Shown here one piece after another: positions 43,669-51,432 of a stretch of DNA of 64,000 nucleotides. Where the stretch lies: assembly GCF_003323745.1 (NCBI RefSeq), contig NZ_QOIL01000013.1, forward strand, positions 106,794-170,793, written 5' to 3'. The first letter of the stretch is position 1; every line of letters starts with the position of its first letter. The notes beneath the pieces were generated by a model that made no database searches, was not told the DNA's origin, and worked only from the letters and a program-made list of their open reading frames with translations. The position numbers were made by a program, and so were the translations under genes. The stretch is from Sphaerisporangium album (GTDB taxonomy: Bacteria > Actinomycetota > Actinomycetes > Streptosporangiales > Streptosporangiaceae).

Positions 43669-45030
43669 TCAGAAGCCCGCGGTGATGCGGGTGAACTCCC
43701 ACTCGCCGGAGGGCACGCCGGCGCCGTTGGCGCGGTCGCGGTTGACCGACCAGTAGGCGAACCGGGTCAGGCCCTTGGACTTGGCCCAGTCGCGGATCTG
43801 CGTCCAGGTGGCCGGGGAGGTGACCTCGGACTGGTCGGACAGGCCGTTCATGCCCGAGATGCCCATGTGCGCGTACGCCTGGGCGTCGGTCCAGCCCCAC
43901 GCGCTCTTCAGGGCGTTCTTGAGCCCTTCGGAGGCGTTGACCGTGCTCTGGTACATGTTGGCGCCGCCGCCGAAGTCGAACGGCATGATCGTGTAGTTGT
44001 CGATCGGCACGTTCAGCGCCCGGGACTGGTTGATCAGCCGCAGGCCGTCACCGGTCGGGCCGGTGGTGCTCGTGCCGAAGGTCACGGCGATCTTGACGTT
44101 CGGGTTGTTCTGCTTGACGATCTTCAGGCCGTTCAGGATGCGGTCCTGGACGGTGTAGTTGGAGAACTCGTCGGTGTTCTCGATGTCGAAGTCCACGACC
44201 GCGGGGCCGAGCGCGTTGATGACCTGCTGCACCGCGTTCGCGTAGGCCTGCGGGGTCGAGCAGTTGGGGCCGAGCTTGTTGCCGCTCCAGCCGCCGAAGG
44301 AGATCTGGACGCTGCCGCCCTTGGACTTGATGGTGTTGATGGCCTGCTGGTCGGTGCCGCCGGTCAGCGCGCGCTGGCCGTCCCAGGCGGGGGTGCAGCC
44401 GCCGCTGGAGAGGATGAAGGCCATCGTGAAGGACTTGATGCCGGTGGCGTCCATGACGGTGCCCGGGTTGGGCGGGTTGCCCCAGCCCATGTACAGGTAC
44501 GGCGCGCCCGGCATCTTGCCGGGGGCGGGCGGCGGGGTGCCGCCGCCGCTGGGCAGCGTCCAGCGCTGGTTCGCGCCGGCGAAGCAGTCCCAGATCTGGA
44601 GGGGGGTGCCGTCGGCGGAGCTGTTGCCGGTGGCGTCCAGGCACTTGCCGAGGGCGCGCAGGGTGCCGTCGGAGCCGGCGGTCCAGACCTGGGCGGCGCT
44701 GCCGTTGCAGTCCCAGATCTGCACCTTGGTGCCGTTGGCGTTGCTGGCGGCGTTGACGTCCAGGCACTTGCCGAGGGCGCGGATCGTGCCGTCGGAGCCG
44801 GTGGTCCACTGCTGGGCGCCGGTGCCGTTGCAGGTGTAGAGCTGGACCTGAGTGCCGTTGGCGTTGCTGGCGGCGGCGACGTCGACGCACTTGCCGGCGA
44901 TGCCGGTGATCTGGCCGGTGGCGGCGTAGGCGGGGGAGAGGCCGAGACCGGCCGCGAGAAGGGTCAGGATCGCCACGAAGGCGCCTGAGAGCAGCCAGGC
45001 GCGGCTGCGTGCGGGGTGTTGGCGTTTCAT
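43669..45030 (-). CDS. Secreted GH18 chitinase with N-terminal ricin-type lectin
   Basis: 453 residues. Signal peptide to about residue 36 (SPAYA-A). A ricin-B/CBM13 beta-trefoil with three QxW repeats (AQQW, AQVW, NQRW) covers about 38-160. A Pro/Gly linker leads to a GH18 domain with the substrate-site strand VVDFDIENTDEF, where DxDxE is the catalytic signature, plus SVQISFGGWSG. Chitinases of this type hydrolyse beta-1,4-GlcNAc polymers outside the cell. A second, truncated-by-window copy starts at 63446. The lectin is almost identical to that of the neighbouring GH30 gene. A TTTCTT motif lies 120 bp upstream. Confidence 0.92.
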   Translation of the reverse strand: MKRQHPARSRAWLLSGAFVAILTLLAAGLGLSPAYAATGQITGIAGKCVDVAAASNANGTQVQLYTCNGTGAQQWTTGSDGTIRALGKCLDVNAASNANGTKVQIWDCNGSAAQVWTAGSDGTLRALGKCLDATGNSSADGTPLQIWDCFAGANQRWTLPSGGGTPPPAPGKMPGAPYLYMGWGNPPNPGTVMDATGIKSFTMAFILSSGGCTPAWDGQRALTGGTDQQAINTIKSKGGSVQISFGGWSGNKLGPNCSTPQAYANAVQQVINALGPAVVDFDIENTDEFSNYTVQDRILNGLKIVKQNNPNVKIAVTFGTSTTGPTGDGLRLINQSRALNVPIDNYTIMPFDFGGGANMYQSTVNASEGLKNALKSAWGWTDAQAYAHMGISGMNGLSDQSEVTSPATWTQIRDWAKSKGLTRFAYWSVNRDRANGAGVPSGEWEFTRITAGF

Positions 45031-45146
45031 GGGGGGTGTTCGCGTCCTTCTAGATCAGTGCTTCAAATAAGCAATGGAAAAAGCGCTCGGGAAGCCTCCG
45101 TTCAGCGGGGCCCTCCTGTCGGCCTGAGTGGGCAGCCTCAATTGAC

Positions 45147-45159
45147 AAGAAGGTTTCTT
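45147..45159 (-). promoter_or_regulatory. Candidate regulatory motif upstream of the chitinase gene
   Basis: AAGAA-GGT-TTCTT forms an imperfect palindrome in an AT-rich segment. On the coding strand ATAAGAAACCTTCTTG matches the motif at 2577-2590. No DasR-type box was recognised. Confidence 0.35.
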
Positions 45160-45227
45160 ATCAGTTCGTTGCCTGGGATTTAACGCTCCCTGGTGCGTGC
45201 GGTCAAGAGACCGGGTGAAGCGGCAGG

Positions 45228-47069
45228 TCAGACGATGGACCATCGCTGGTTGTCGCCCGCGAAGCAGTCCCAGATCTGCAGGGGAGTGCCGTCGGCGGAG
45301 CTCGGACCCGTGGCGTCCAGGCACTTGCCGAGGGCGCGGATCGTGCCGTCGGAGTTCACCGTCCACGACTGCGCGGCGCTGCCGTTGCAGTCGTAGATCT
45401 GCACCTTGGTGCCGTTGGCGTTGCTGCCGGCGTTGACGTCCAGGCACTTGCCGAGCGCGCGGATCGTCCCGTCGGTGCCCACGGTCCACTGCTGGGCCGT
45501 GCTGCCGTTGCAGGTGTAGAGCTGGACCTGCGTGCCGTTGGCGCTGTTCGCGCCGGCCACGTCCACGCACTTGCCGCCGTAGCCGACGATGGACCGGCCG
45601 CCGCCACCGCCGCCCTGCGTGCCCGCCCAGGTGAAGGTGGCCGAGGTCTTGGCGGGCAGCGTGTAGGTGAACGACTGGCCGCCCCAGTTGACCTTGACCG
45701 ACTGAGAGCCGCCGGTCGTGTTGTAGGCGATCAGCGCCTTGGAGCCGTCGGGGTTCTTCCAGGCGACGTTCTTCACCGCGCCGTTGGCGGTCGAGTCGAC
45801 GCGGTAGGCCCCGGGCTTCACGAACTTCGTGAGGTGGCCCATCGTGTAGTACTCGATGGTGTAGTCGACCTGGCCGTGGCGAGCGTCGCCGTTGTGGACG
45901 GTGATCAGGCCGGTGCAGGTGCCGCAGCCGCCGTTGTGCGGGCCGTAGTTCTGGTCCACGGCGAGGCTCCACTTGATCCAGCTACGAGCCCAGTTGCGGG
46001 TGTAGTCGATCAGGTTGTTCATGTCCTCGGCCTGCTGGTCGCCGATCCACGTGCCGCCCGAGTGCTCGGTCTGGTACGCGTTGACCTGCGGGTACTGGTT
46101 GTGCACGGTGGTCTGCTTGGTGACGTCGCCGCCGTATCCGTGCCAGGCGATCCCGCCGAACAACGGGTCGTTGCGGATCGCGGCGTCGTTGACCAGCAGG
46201 GCCGCGTACTCGTCGTACTTGTCCCAGTTCCAGTCGTGGACCAGCGTCTTGGTGGTGATCCCCGCGGCGCGGAAGGCCGGCCACAGGCCGTTCTTGACGA
46301 AGGTCTGGAGGCCGGAGGCGTTCCAGTTCATCGACGGGTAGCCGGCGCAGCAGGTGGGCTCGTTCTGCGGGGTGACGTAGTCGACGCGGATGCCCTGCTG
46401 CTGGTAGGCCTGGATGTACCGCGCGAAGTACTGCCCGTACAGGCCGTAGTACTGCGACTGCAGCCAGCCCTGGCTGTAGGAGTTGTTGTCCTTCATCCAC
46501 GGCGGCGCGCTCCATGGCGACGCCATGACCTTCAGGGCCGGGTTGAGCTGCTTGGCCTGCTTGGTCAGCGGCACGATGTCGGCGAGGTCGTGGCTGATCG
46601 AGAAGTCGTTCAGGTCGCAGCAGGTGTTGTCGAACGAGAAGCTGTTGCGGGCCAGGTCGGAGGACCCGAGCGGGTTGCGGAGGAAGTCGACCCCGATGCC
46701 GTTGACCGGGTCGAACAGCTTCTGCATGACCGAGTTGCGTGTCGCGGCGGTGAGCGCGCCGCTGCTGTTCATCAGCCACGCGGCGGTGTCGGTGAAGGAC
46801 GCGCCCGCGCCCTCGAACTGCTGGTACGTCGTGTTCTCGTTGACGGTGATCGTCTGCTGCGCGCCGGGGCTGGTGGCCGCGAACGCGATGGGCGCCTGCT
46901 GCTGGAGCCCCCTGGTCACGTTGCGGCCGCCGGCGTCGGAGGTCGTGGTGAGCCAGATGTTGACGGTCTCGCCGGCCGCCTGCGCGGCCGGGGCTCCGGC
47001 GACGCCGAACGCGGTGCCGCCGAGGAGCAGGACGGCGGTCGCGGCGAGCCGGAATCTTCGCAAGGACAT
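45228..47069 (-). CDS. Secreted GH30 hydrolase with C-terminal ricin-type lectin
   Basis: 613 residues from ATG 47069 (GGGAG upstream). Signal peptide to about residue 31 (PAAQA-A). GH30 domain with acid/base glutamate in TPQNEP and nucleophile in TEHSGG, as in glucosylceramidases and endo-beta-1,6-glucanases; the opening YQQFEGAGASFTDTAAW is typical. A Gly-rich linker leads to a ricin-B/CBM13 trefoil (three QxW repeats). It cleaves beta-linked glucans outside the cell, perhaps fungal wall beta-1,6-glucan, which would pair logically with the adjacent chitinase. The lectin of about 120 residues is roughly four-fifths identical to the chitinase lectin, but sits at the opposite end of the protein. 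Confidence 0.93.
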   Translation of the reverse strand: MSLRRFRLAATAVLLLGGTAFGVAGAPAAQAAGETVNIWLTTTSDAGGRNVTRGLQQQAPIAFAATSPGAQQTITVNENTTYQQFEGAGASFTDTAAWLMNSSGALTAATRNSVMQKLFDPVNGIGVDFLRNPLGSSDLARNSFSFDNTCCDLNDFSISHDLADIVPLTKQAKQLNPALKVMASPWSAPPWMKDNNSYSQGWLQSQYYGLYGQYFARYIQAYQQQGIRVDYVTPQNEPTCCAGYPSMNWNASGLQTFVKNGLWPAFRAAGITTKTLVHDWNWDKYDEYAALLVNDAAIRNDPLFGGIAWHGYGGDVTKQTTVHNQYPQVNAYQTEHSGGTWIGDQQAEDMNNLIDYTRNWARSWIKWSLAVDQNYGPHNGGCGTCTGLITVHNGDARHGQVDYTIEYYTMGHLTKFVKPGAYRVDSTANGAVKNVAWKNPDGSKALIAYNTTGGSQSVKVNWGGQSFTYTLPAKTSATFTWAGTQGGGGGGRSIVGYGGKCVDVAGANSANGTQVQLYTCNGSTAQQWTVGTDGTIRALGKCLDVNAGSNANGTKVQIYDCNGSAAQSWTVNSDGTIRALGKCLDATGPSSADGTPLQIWDCFAGDNQRWSIV

Positions 47070-47576
47070 GAGCGGGTCTCCCTCTGGGGGTGAGTGGGGA
47101 ACCTGCCCGCACGGCCCTGCCCGGCATCGCACTGGCAGTAGAAGAGGTAACACGTTCCCGAACAAGCCTGCAATCGCTTCGGACAAGATATTTCACAACT
47201 TGTATCTCGCCATGGAAAAAGAGCCTGGTCAGGACCGCTCTCGCCCCCCGCGGACCGCTCGCGCGGGTCGGTCCAGCCTGCCGCCCCGCATGATCGCGAT
47301 CACCGGGCAGCCCAGGAGGCTGACCGACCGCTACCTCTACCTGAACATCGACACGCCGAACGAGACCGACCGCCTGCAAGGCGAGCACCGCGCGATCTAC
47401 GAGGCGGTGCGCGCGGCGACCGAGACCTCGCCCCAGAGCTGACGCGCCGGCACATCGCGAGACCGCACGAGTTCCTTCTGCGCCACATGCCGGGCCTGGC
47501 CGGCGGCCCGCCGGGATCCGGCCGGACCACCGGCGGCGACCCGTCCCGAGCAGGGCCCGGCGGCCGCGTCAGCGCT
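47070..47576. other. Intergenic region with a gene remnant
   Basis: 507 bp. The part next to the GH30 start contains the promoter of that gene (AT-rich around 47185-47225, with ACAAG and CTTGT as an imperfect palindrome at 47184-47204). The rest holds the remnant at 47290-47442 and non-coding GC-rich sequence. Confidence 0.45.
47290..47442 (+). pseudogene. Remnant of a GntR/FCD-type regulator C-terminus
   Basis: About 50 residues in one frame end at 47442 and read like the last helices of an FCD effector domain (RRLTDRYLYL, then EHRAIYEAVRA). There is no start codon with a ribosome site and no DNA-binding domain, so it is probably a decayed tail. Confidence 0.45.
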
Positions 47577-48113
47577 TCACGGAAGCCGGCCCACGTGGGC
47601 CAGGGCCTGCTTCAGCAGCAGACCCTGCCCGCCGGTCATCTCCTGCTGCACCTGCGGGGACGCGGCCTCCTCCGGCGTGAACCAGATCAGGTCCAGCGCG
47701 TCCTGCCGGGGACGGCAGTCGCCCGCCACGGGGACGATGTAGGCCAGGGATACGGCGTGCTGCCGCGGGTCGTGGTACGGCGTGACGCCGGGGGTCGGGA
47801 AGTACTCGGCGATGGTGAACGGCTGCGGCGAGACCGGCACGTGGGGCAGTGCCACGGGCCCGAGATCCTTCTCGAGGTGACGCACGAGCGCGTCGCGCAC
47901 CCGCTCGTACAGAAGGACGCGGCCGGAGACCAGCGCGCGGCTGATGGTGCCGTCGGAGCCGATGCGCAGCAGCAGGCCGATGTGGGTCACCACGCCGGCC
48001 TCGTCCACCCGCACGGGCACGGCGTCGACGTAGAGGATCGGCATCCGGCCCCGCACCGTCTCGAGCTCCTCAGGAGCGAGCCAGCCAGGTGCGGTTTCGG
48101 TTGTTTCGGTCAC
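47577..48113 (-). CDS. NUDIX-like protein (DUF4916 type)
   Basis: 178 residues, GTG start at 48113; an upstream extension has no family-like sequence. It resembles the actinobacterial NUDIX-fold family with phrases LYVDAVPVRVDEAGVVTHIGLLLRI, YHDPRQHAVSLAYIVPVAGD and the C-terminal GGQGLLLKQALAHVGRLP. The classic NUDIX box (GxnExxxxxREUxEExGU) is not present in recognisable form, so catalysis is doubtful. No signal peptide, so cytoplasmic. It lies 23 bp downstream of the TetR/thioredoxin-like gene on the same strand and may be co-transcribed. Confidence 0.75.
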   Translation of the reverse strand: MTETTETAPGWLAPEELETVRGRMPILYVDAVPVRVDEAGVVTHIGLLLRIGSDGTISRALVSGRVLLYERVRDALVRHLEKDLGPVALPHVPVSPQPFTIAEYFPTPGVTPYHDPRQHAVSLAYIVPVAGDCRPRQDALDLIWFTPEEAASPQVQQEMTGGQGLLLKQALAHVGRLP

Positions 48114-48136
48114 GCACCGATGGTACTTCGCCAGGG

Positions 48137-49261
48137 CTAGCCATGACGTCGCGCCTCGGATCGGCCGGGCGGCGTGGCGACGGTGGCCGAGGCGGCGGCG
48201 TGGCAGGCGCCCCGGCCGTCGGCGCGGGCGACGACCCGGCCGCCGGCGACGCGCACGGCCGTCTCGGTGTCGTCCCCGACCGCGGGCACGCCCGCCGCCG
48301 CGGCGACGGCGCCGGACTCGTCGTGCACCACCTGAAGGCGCGGCCACGCCCCCGGCGGGAAGGACTCGCGCAGGCAGCCGCACAGGTCGGCCACGACCAG
48401 CCGCGCCAGCGGCGCCAGCTCGCCCGGGTCGCCGGTGACCAGGACGGCGGTGACCTCGGCGCCCGGCGGCGCCGCGCGCACGGCCTCCTCGACGGCCTCC
48501 AGCCGGTGCAGCCCGAGGACCGCCACCACGCCGTCGTCGCCGAGCCGCGCGGGCTCGCCGCGCACCACGTCGATCAACCCTCCCGCGTCCGGCGCCATGG
48601 GAGACCACGGCTCGTCGGCGGGCCGCGCCGGGGGGACGGGCGGAACGAGCGGCCACCCGCCACCGAGCTCCAGGCCCACGAGCCGCTCGCAGACGCTGAC
48701 GACGTCGAAGGGCTCGATGAAGCCGGGCGCGGCGGTGGCCATCTGCGTGGCGCCGTGCAGGGTCGTGAGCGCGGCCTCGGCCACGCGCACCTGGCGGACC
48801 GGCGGCGCGCCGGGCGGGCCCAGCCGTTCGAGCGCGAGCCCGAGCAGGATCGCGTCGAGCTTCATGAGCTGCGCGAACGGGCGGCGGGTGCGCTCGTCGG
48901 CGAGGATCTCGGGCATCAGGTCCATGGCGAGGCGGGCCGCGCCGGGACCGTCGTCGGTGGCGAGGGGGAGACGACCGACCCAGGCGCGGGCGAACGCGCC
49001 GAGCGCCGTGCGGGCGTCGCGGCCCGCCTCGGGACGCGGGGCGTCAGGACCGCGCTCGGCCGACTCGGCGAGGACGGCGAAGTAGAGCGCCCGCTTGCCG
49101 GGGAAGTTGGAGTACACCGCGCCGCGGGTGAGCCCGGCGCGCTCCGCGATGCGGTCGATCTTGGCGTCGCGGAAGCCCAGCTCCGAGAACTCCTCCCGGG
49201 CGGCGGACAGCACCCTGGCGCGGTTGCGCTCCTGTGACTCCGCCCTGGTCAGCCTGGCCAT
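48137..49261 (-). CDS. TetR regulator fused to a thioredoxin-like domain
   Basis: 374 residues, nearly twice a normal TetR protein. The N-terminal helix-turn-helix is typical (DAKIDRIAERAGLTRGAVYSNF), followed by a TetR ligand domain to about residue 195. The C-terminal 170 residues look like a thioredoxin/peroxiredoxin-type fold (GVVAVLGLHRLEAVEEAV, VVADLCGCLRESF with a CxC pair, LQVVHDESGAVAAAAGV, RVAGGRVVARADGRGA). This suggests redox sensing joined to DNA binding. ATG 49261 is chosen because TetR similarity begins there. It is divergent from clpX, with two perfect 13-bp palindromes between them, so it may regulate itself and clpX. Confidence 0.8.
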   Translation of the reverse strand: MARLTRAESQERNRARVLSAAREEFSELGFRDAKIDRIAERAGLTRGAVYSNFPGKRALYFAVLAESAERGPDAPRPEAGRDARTALGAFARAWVGRLPLATDDGPGAARLAMDLMPEILADERTRRPFAQLMKLDAILLGLALERLGPPGAPPVRQVRVAEAALTTLHGATQMATAAPGFIEPFDVVSVCERLVGLELGGGWPLVPPVPPARPADEPWSPMAPDAGGLIDVVRGEPARLGDDGVVAVLGLHRLEAVEEAVRAAPPGAEVTAVLVTGDPGELAPLARLVVADLCGCLRESFPPGAWPRLQVVHDESGAVAAAAGVPAVGDDTETAVRVAGGRVVARADGRGACHAAASATVATPPGRSEARRHG

Positions 49262-49331
49262 CGGTCGTCCTCGCCCTTCCTCGTCCTCGGGTTTGCCGTC
49301 CGGCGGGATCCAAGATACCGTCGGCATCCAG

Positions 49332-49357
49332 ATGGTATGACCATATGATCGAATCAT
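49332..49357. promoter_or_regulatory. Two adjacent 13-bp palindromes, candidate TetR operators
   Basis: ATGGTATGACCAT (49332-49344) and ATGATCGAATCAT (49345-49357) are each perfect 5-3-5 inverted repeats, directly abutting, in the 145-bp region between the divergent TetR-type gene and clpX. Confidence 0.6.
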
Positions 49358-49406
49358 GTGAAGCGCCGGGTCTGACGTCCGCACGCTCACCGAGGGGGTT
49401 TTCCGA

Positions 49407-50699
49407 GTGGCACGCATCGGCGACGGCGACCTGCTGTGCTCGTTCTGCGGCAAGGGCCGCAAGCGGGTCCGCAGGCTCATCGCGGGCCCGGCGGGCGTCT
49501 TCATCTGCGACGAGTGCGTCGAGGTCTGCAACGAGCTGATCGAGGACGAGCTCGTCGAGACGGCCGGGGGCGCGCCGCCGGAGGCGCCGAAGCCGCGAGA
49601 GATCGACGCGTTCCTGGGGCGGTACGTCGTCGGCCAGGAGACGGCGAGGATGTCGCTGTCGGTGGCGGTCTACAACCACTACAAACGCGTCCGCCCGGCC
49701 ACCGGCCGCGCCCGGCGGCCCGCCGGCGACGACGAGGACGTCGAGCTCGGCAAGTCCAACATCCTCATGATCGGCCCGACCGGCTCCGGCAAGACCCACC
49801 TCGCCCGCACCCTCGCCCGCCTGCTGGACGTCCCCTTCGCGATCGCCGACGCCACCGCGCTCACCGAGGCCGGGTACGTCGGGGAGGACGTCGAGAACAT
49901 CCTGCTCAGGTTGATCGAGGCCGCCGGCCACGACATCAGGAGGGCCGAGACGGGCATTCTCTACATCGACGAGATCGACAAGATCGCCCGAAAGGGCGAG
50001 AACCCGTCGATCACCCGCGACGTGTCCGGCGAGGGCGTCCAGCAGGCACTCTTGAAGATCATCGAGGGGGCGACGGTGAGCGTGCCGCCCCAGGGCGGTC
50101 GCAAGCACCCGCATCAGGAGTTCATCCAGATCGACACCAGCCACGTGCTGTTCATCGCCGGCGGGGCGTTCGACGGCCTGGAGACGATCATCGAGCGGCG
50201 GACGGGGCGCGGCCGCGCCGGGTTCGGCGCCGGGATCCGCCCCGCGCCCGCGAAGGGCGAGGGGCACGTCTTCGCCCAGGTGACCTCGCAGGACCTGCTG
50301 GAGTTCGGACTGATCCCGGAGCTGGTGGGGCGGCTGCCGGTGCTGTCGACGCTCCGGTCGCCGGACCGCGAGGCGCTGACGCGCATCCTCACCGAGCCGC
50401 ACGACGCGCTGATCAAGCAGTACCAGAAGCTGTTCGCCCTGGACGGCGTCGAGCTGGAGTTCACCGAGGACGCTCTGGGCGCGATCGCCGACCAGGCCCT
50501 GCTACGCCGAACCGGCGCCCGGGCGGCCCGCGCGATCCTCGAAGAGGTGCTGCTCAACGTCATGTACGAGGTGCCGAGCCGGGACGACGTCGCCCGCGTC
50601 GTGATCGACCGCGACACCGTTCTGCACAACGTCAACCCGACCCTCATCGCCCGTGAGCGGCCGGGACGCGGCCATGAGCGCCACGAGAAGACGGCCTGA
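49407..50699 (+). CDS. clpX: ClpX-type unfoldase with altered IGF loop
   Basis: 430 residues, GTG start with GAGGGGG upstream. N-terminal zinc-binding domain (CSFCGKG then CDECVEVC), AAA+ core with Walker A (GPTGSGKTH), Walker B (LYIDEIDKI), pore loop GYVGED and sensor-2 region [11 protein letters not shown]. ClpX unfolds tagged proteins and feeds them to ClpP. The ClpP-docking tripeptide IGF is AGF here (A271-G272-F273), which in E. coli ClpX studies is a sensitive position, so ClpP binding could be weakened. No clpP gene is near; the housekeeping clpX is normally linked to clpP, so this is probably a second copy (inference). It is divergent from the TetR/thioredoxin-like gene. Confidence 0.9.
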   Translation: MARIGDGDLLCSFCGKGRKRVRRLIAGPAGVFICDECVEVCNELIEDELVETAGGAPPEAPKPREIDAFLGRYVVGQETARMSLSVAVYNHYKRVRPATGRARRPAGDDEDVELGKSNILMIGPTGSGKTHLARTLARLLDVPFAIADATALTEAGYVGEDVENILLRLIEAAGHDIRRAETGILYIDEIDKIARKGENPSITRDVSGEGVQQALLKIIEGATVSVPPQGGRKHPHQEFIQIDTSHVLFIAGGAFDGLETIIERRTGRGRAGFGAGIRPAPAKGEGHVFAQVTSQDLLEFGLIPELVGRLPVLSTLRSPDREALTRILTEPHDALIKQYQKLFALDGVELEFTEDALGAIADQALLRRTGARAARAILEEVLLNVMYEVPSRDDVARVVIDRDTVLHNVNPTLIARERPGRGHERHEKTA

Positions 50700-51432
50700 C
50701 GGGGGCGCCCGCGTCGGCCGCGGCGGGGGGTGACCCCGGAGGAAGGTACGGGTGACGGAAAGAATCGGGGGCGGAATCGATTCCGCCGGGAGATATGCGA
50801 CCGGCTGATTATCGGGGAATGGGGTACCGCCTCTGAGGCGTCGATGAGGCGCCGGGGAGGCGCCGTCCGTTCGTTCTCCGTCTGGTCGGCGAATGCCGCA
50901 CGCGCGTTTCCGAAGCGGAGTTCGCGTCGCGAGCGCGGTCCGCGAAGACGGCCGCGTCGCTGCCGCGAGTGGAGTTACCTGCCGCACCCGTGAGCCGAGA
51001 CGCGACTCCAAGGGAGCGCGGGAGGCGGCTCCAAGAGAGTACGCGAGGCGGCTCCAAGAGAGGGCATGAGGCGACTCCGGGGGAGTGTCCGCCAGGTTCC
51101 GCGACTCCGCAGACCGCAGACCGCAGTCCGGTGCCGCAGGCCGTCCGTCGACCGGTGCCGCAAGCCGTCCCGTGCCGCCGTCCGGTCCTGTCGATGCCGT
51201 CAGCGCTTCCCTTGCGTCCGGTGTCGTGTCCGTATGGAGCGAGCGCGCCGTGCCGCTTTATCAGAAGCCGGCAAACAAGTACATAAATTTCCTATAAAGA
51301 TTCAATGCCAGCGAATGTGAGTATTTGAAACCTTGACGATGATCCTCCCTTTGGCAACAATTCTTGCCGAATGCGTACTTCGTGCCGGGATGACCCCCTA
51401 CCCCGGTGTCGTGCGCCTACTGGAGGAATCTC
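50700..51432. other. Long intergenic region with short tandem repeats
   Basis: 733 bp without a convincing gene. It holds four degenerate 23-bp repeats (51002-51093), a GC-rich block of short CCGCAGACC/CCGTCC repetitions (51110-51190), and an AT-richer segment from about 51265 that probably includes the promoter of the carboxypeptidase gene. GGCAA-CAATTC-TTGCC (51353-51368) is a small palindrome there. Confidence 0.5.
51002..51093. repeat. Four 23-bp tandem repeats
   Basis: Units start at 51002, 51025, 51048 and 51071 and follow GCGRCTCCAAGRGAG plus eight variable bases. The second and third units match best. They are non-coding as far as I can see. Confidence 0.7.

Noticed and set aside
45031-45227. 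Search for DasR-type chitin-regulon boxes upstream of the chitinase
   Set aside because: No sequence resembling the DasR consensus was found.
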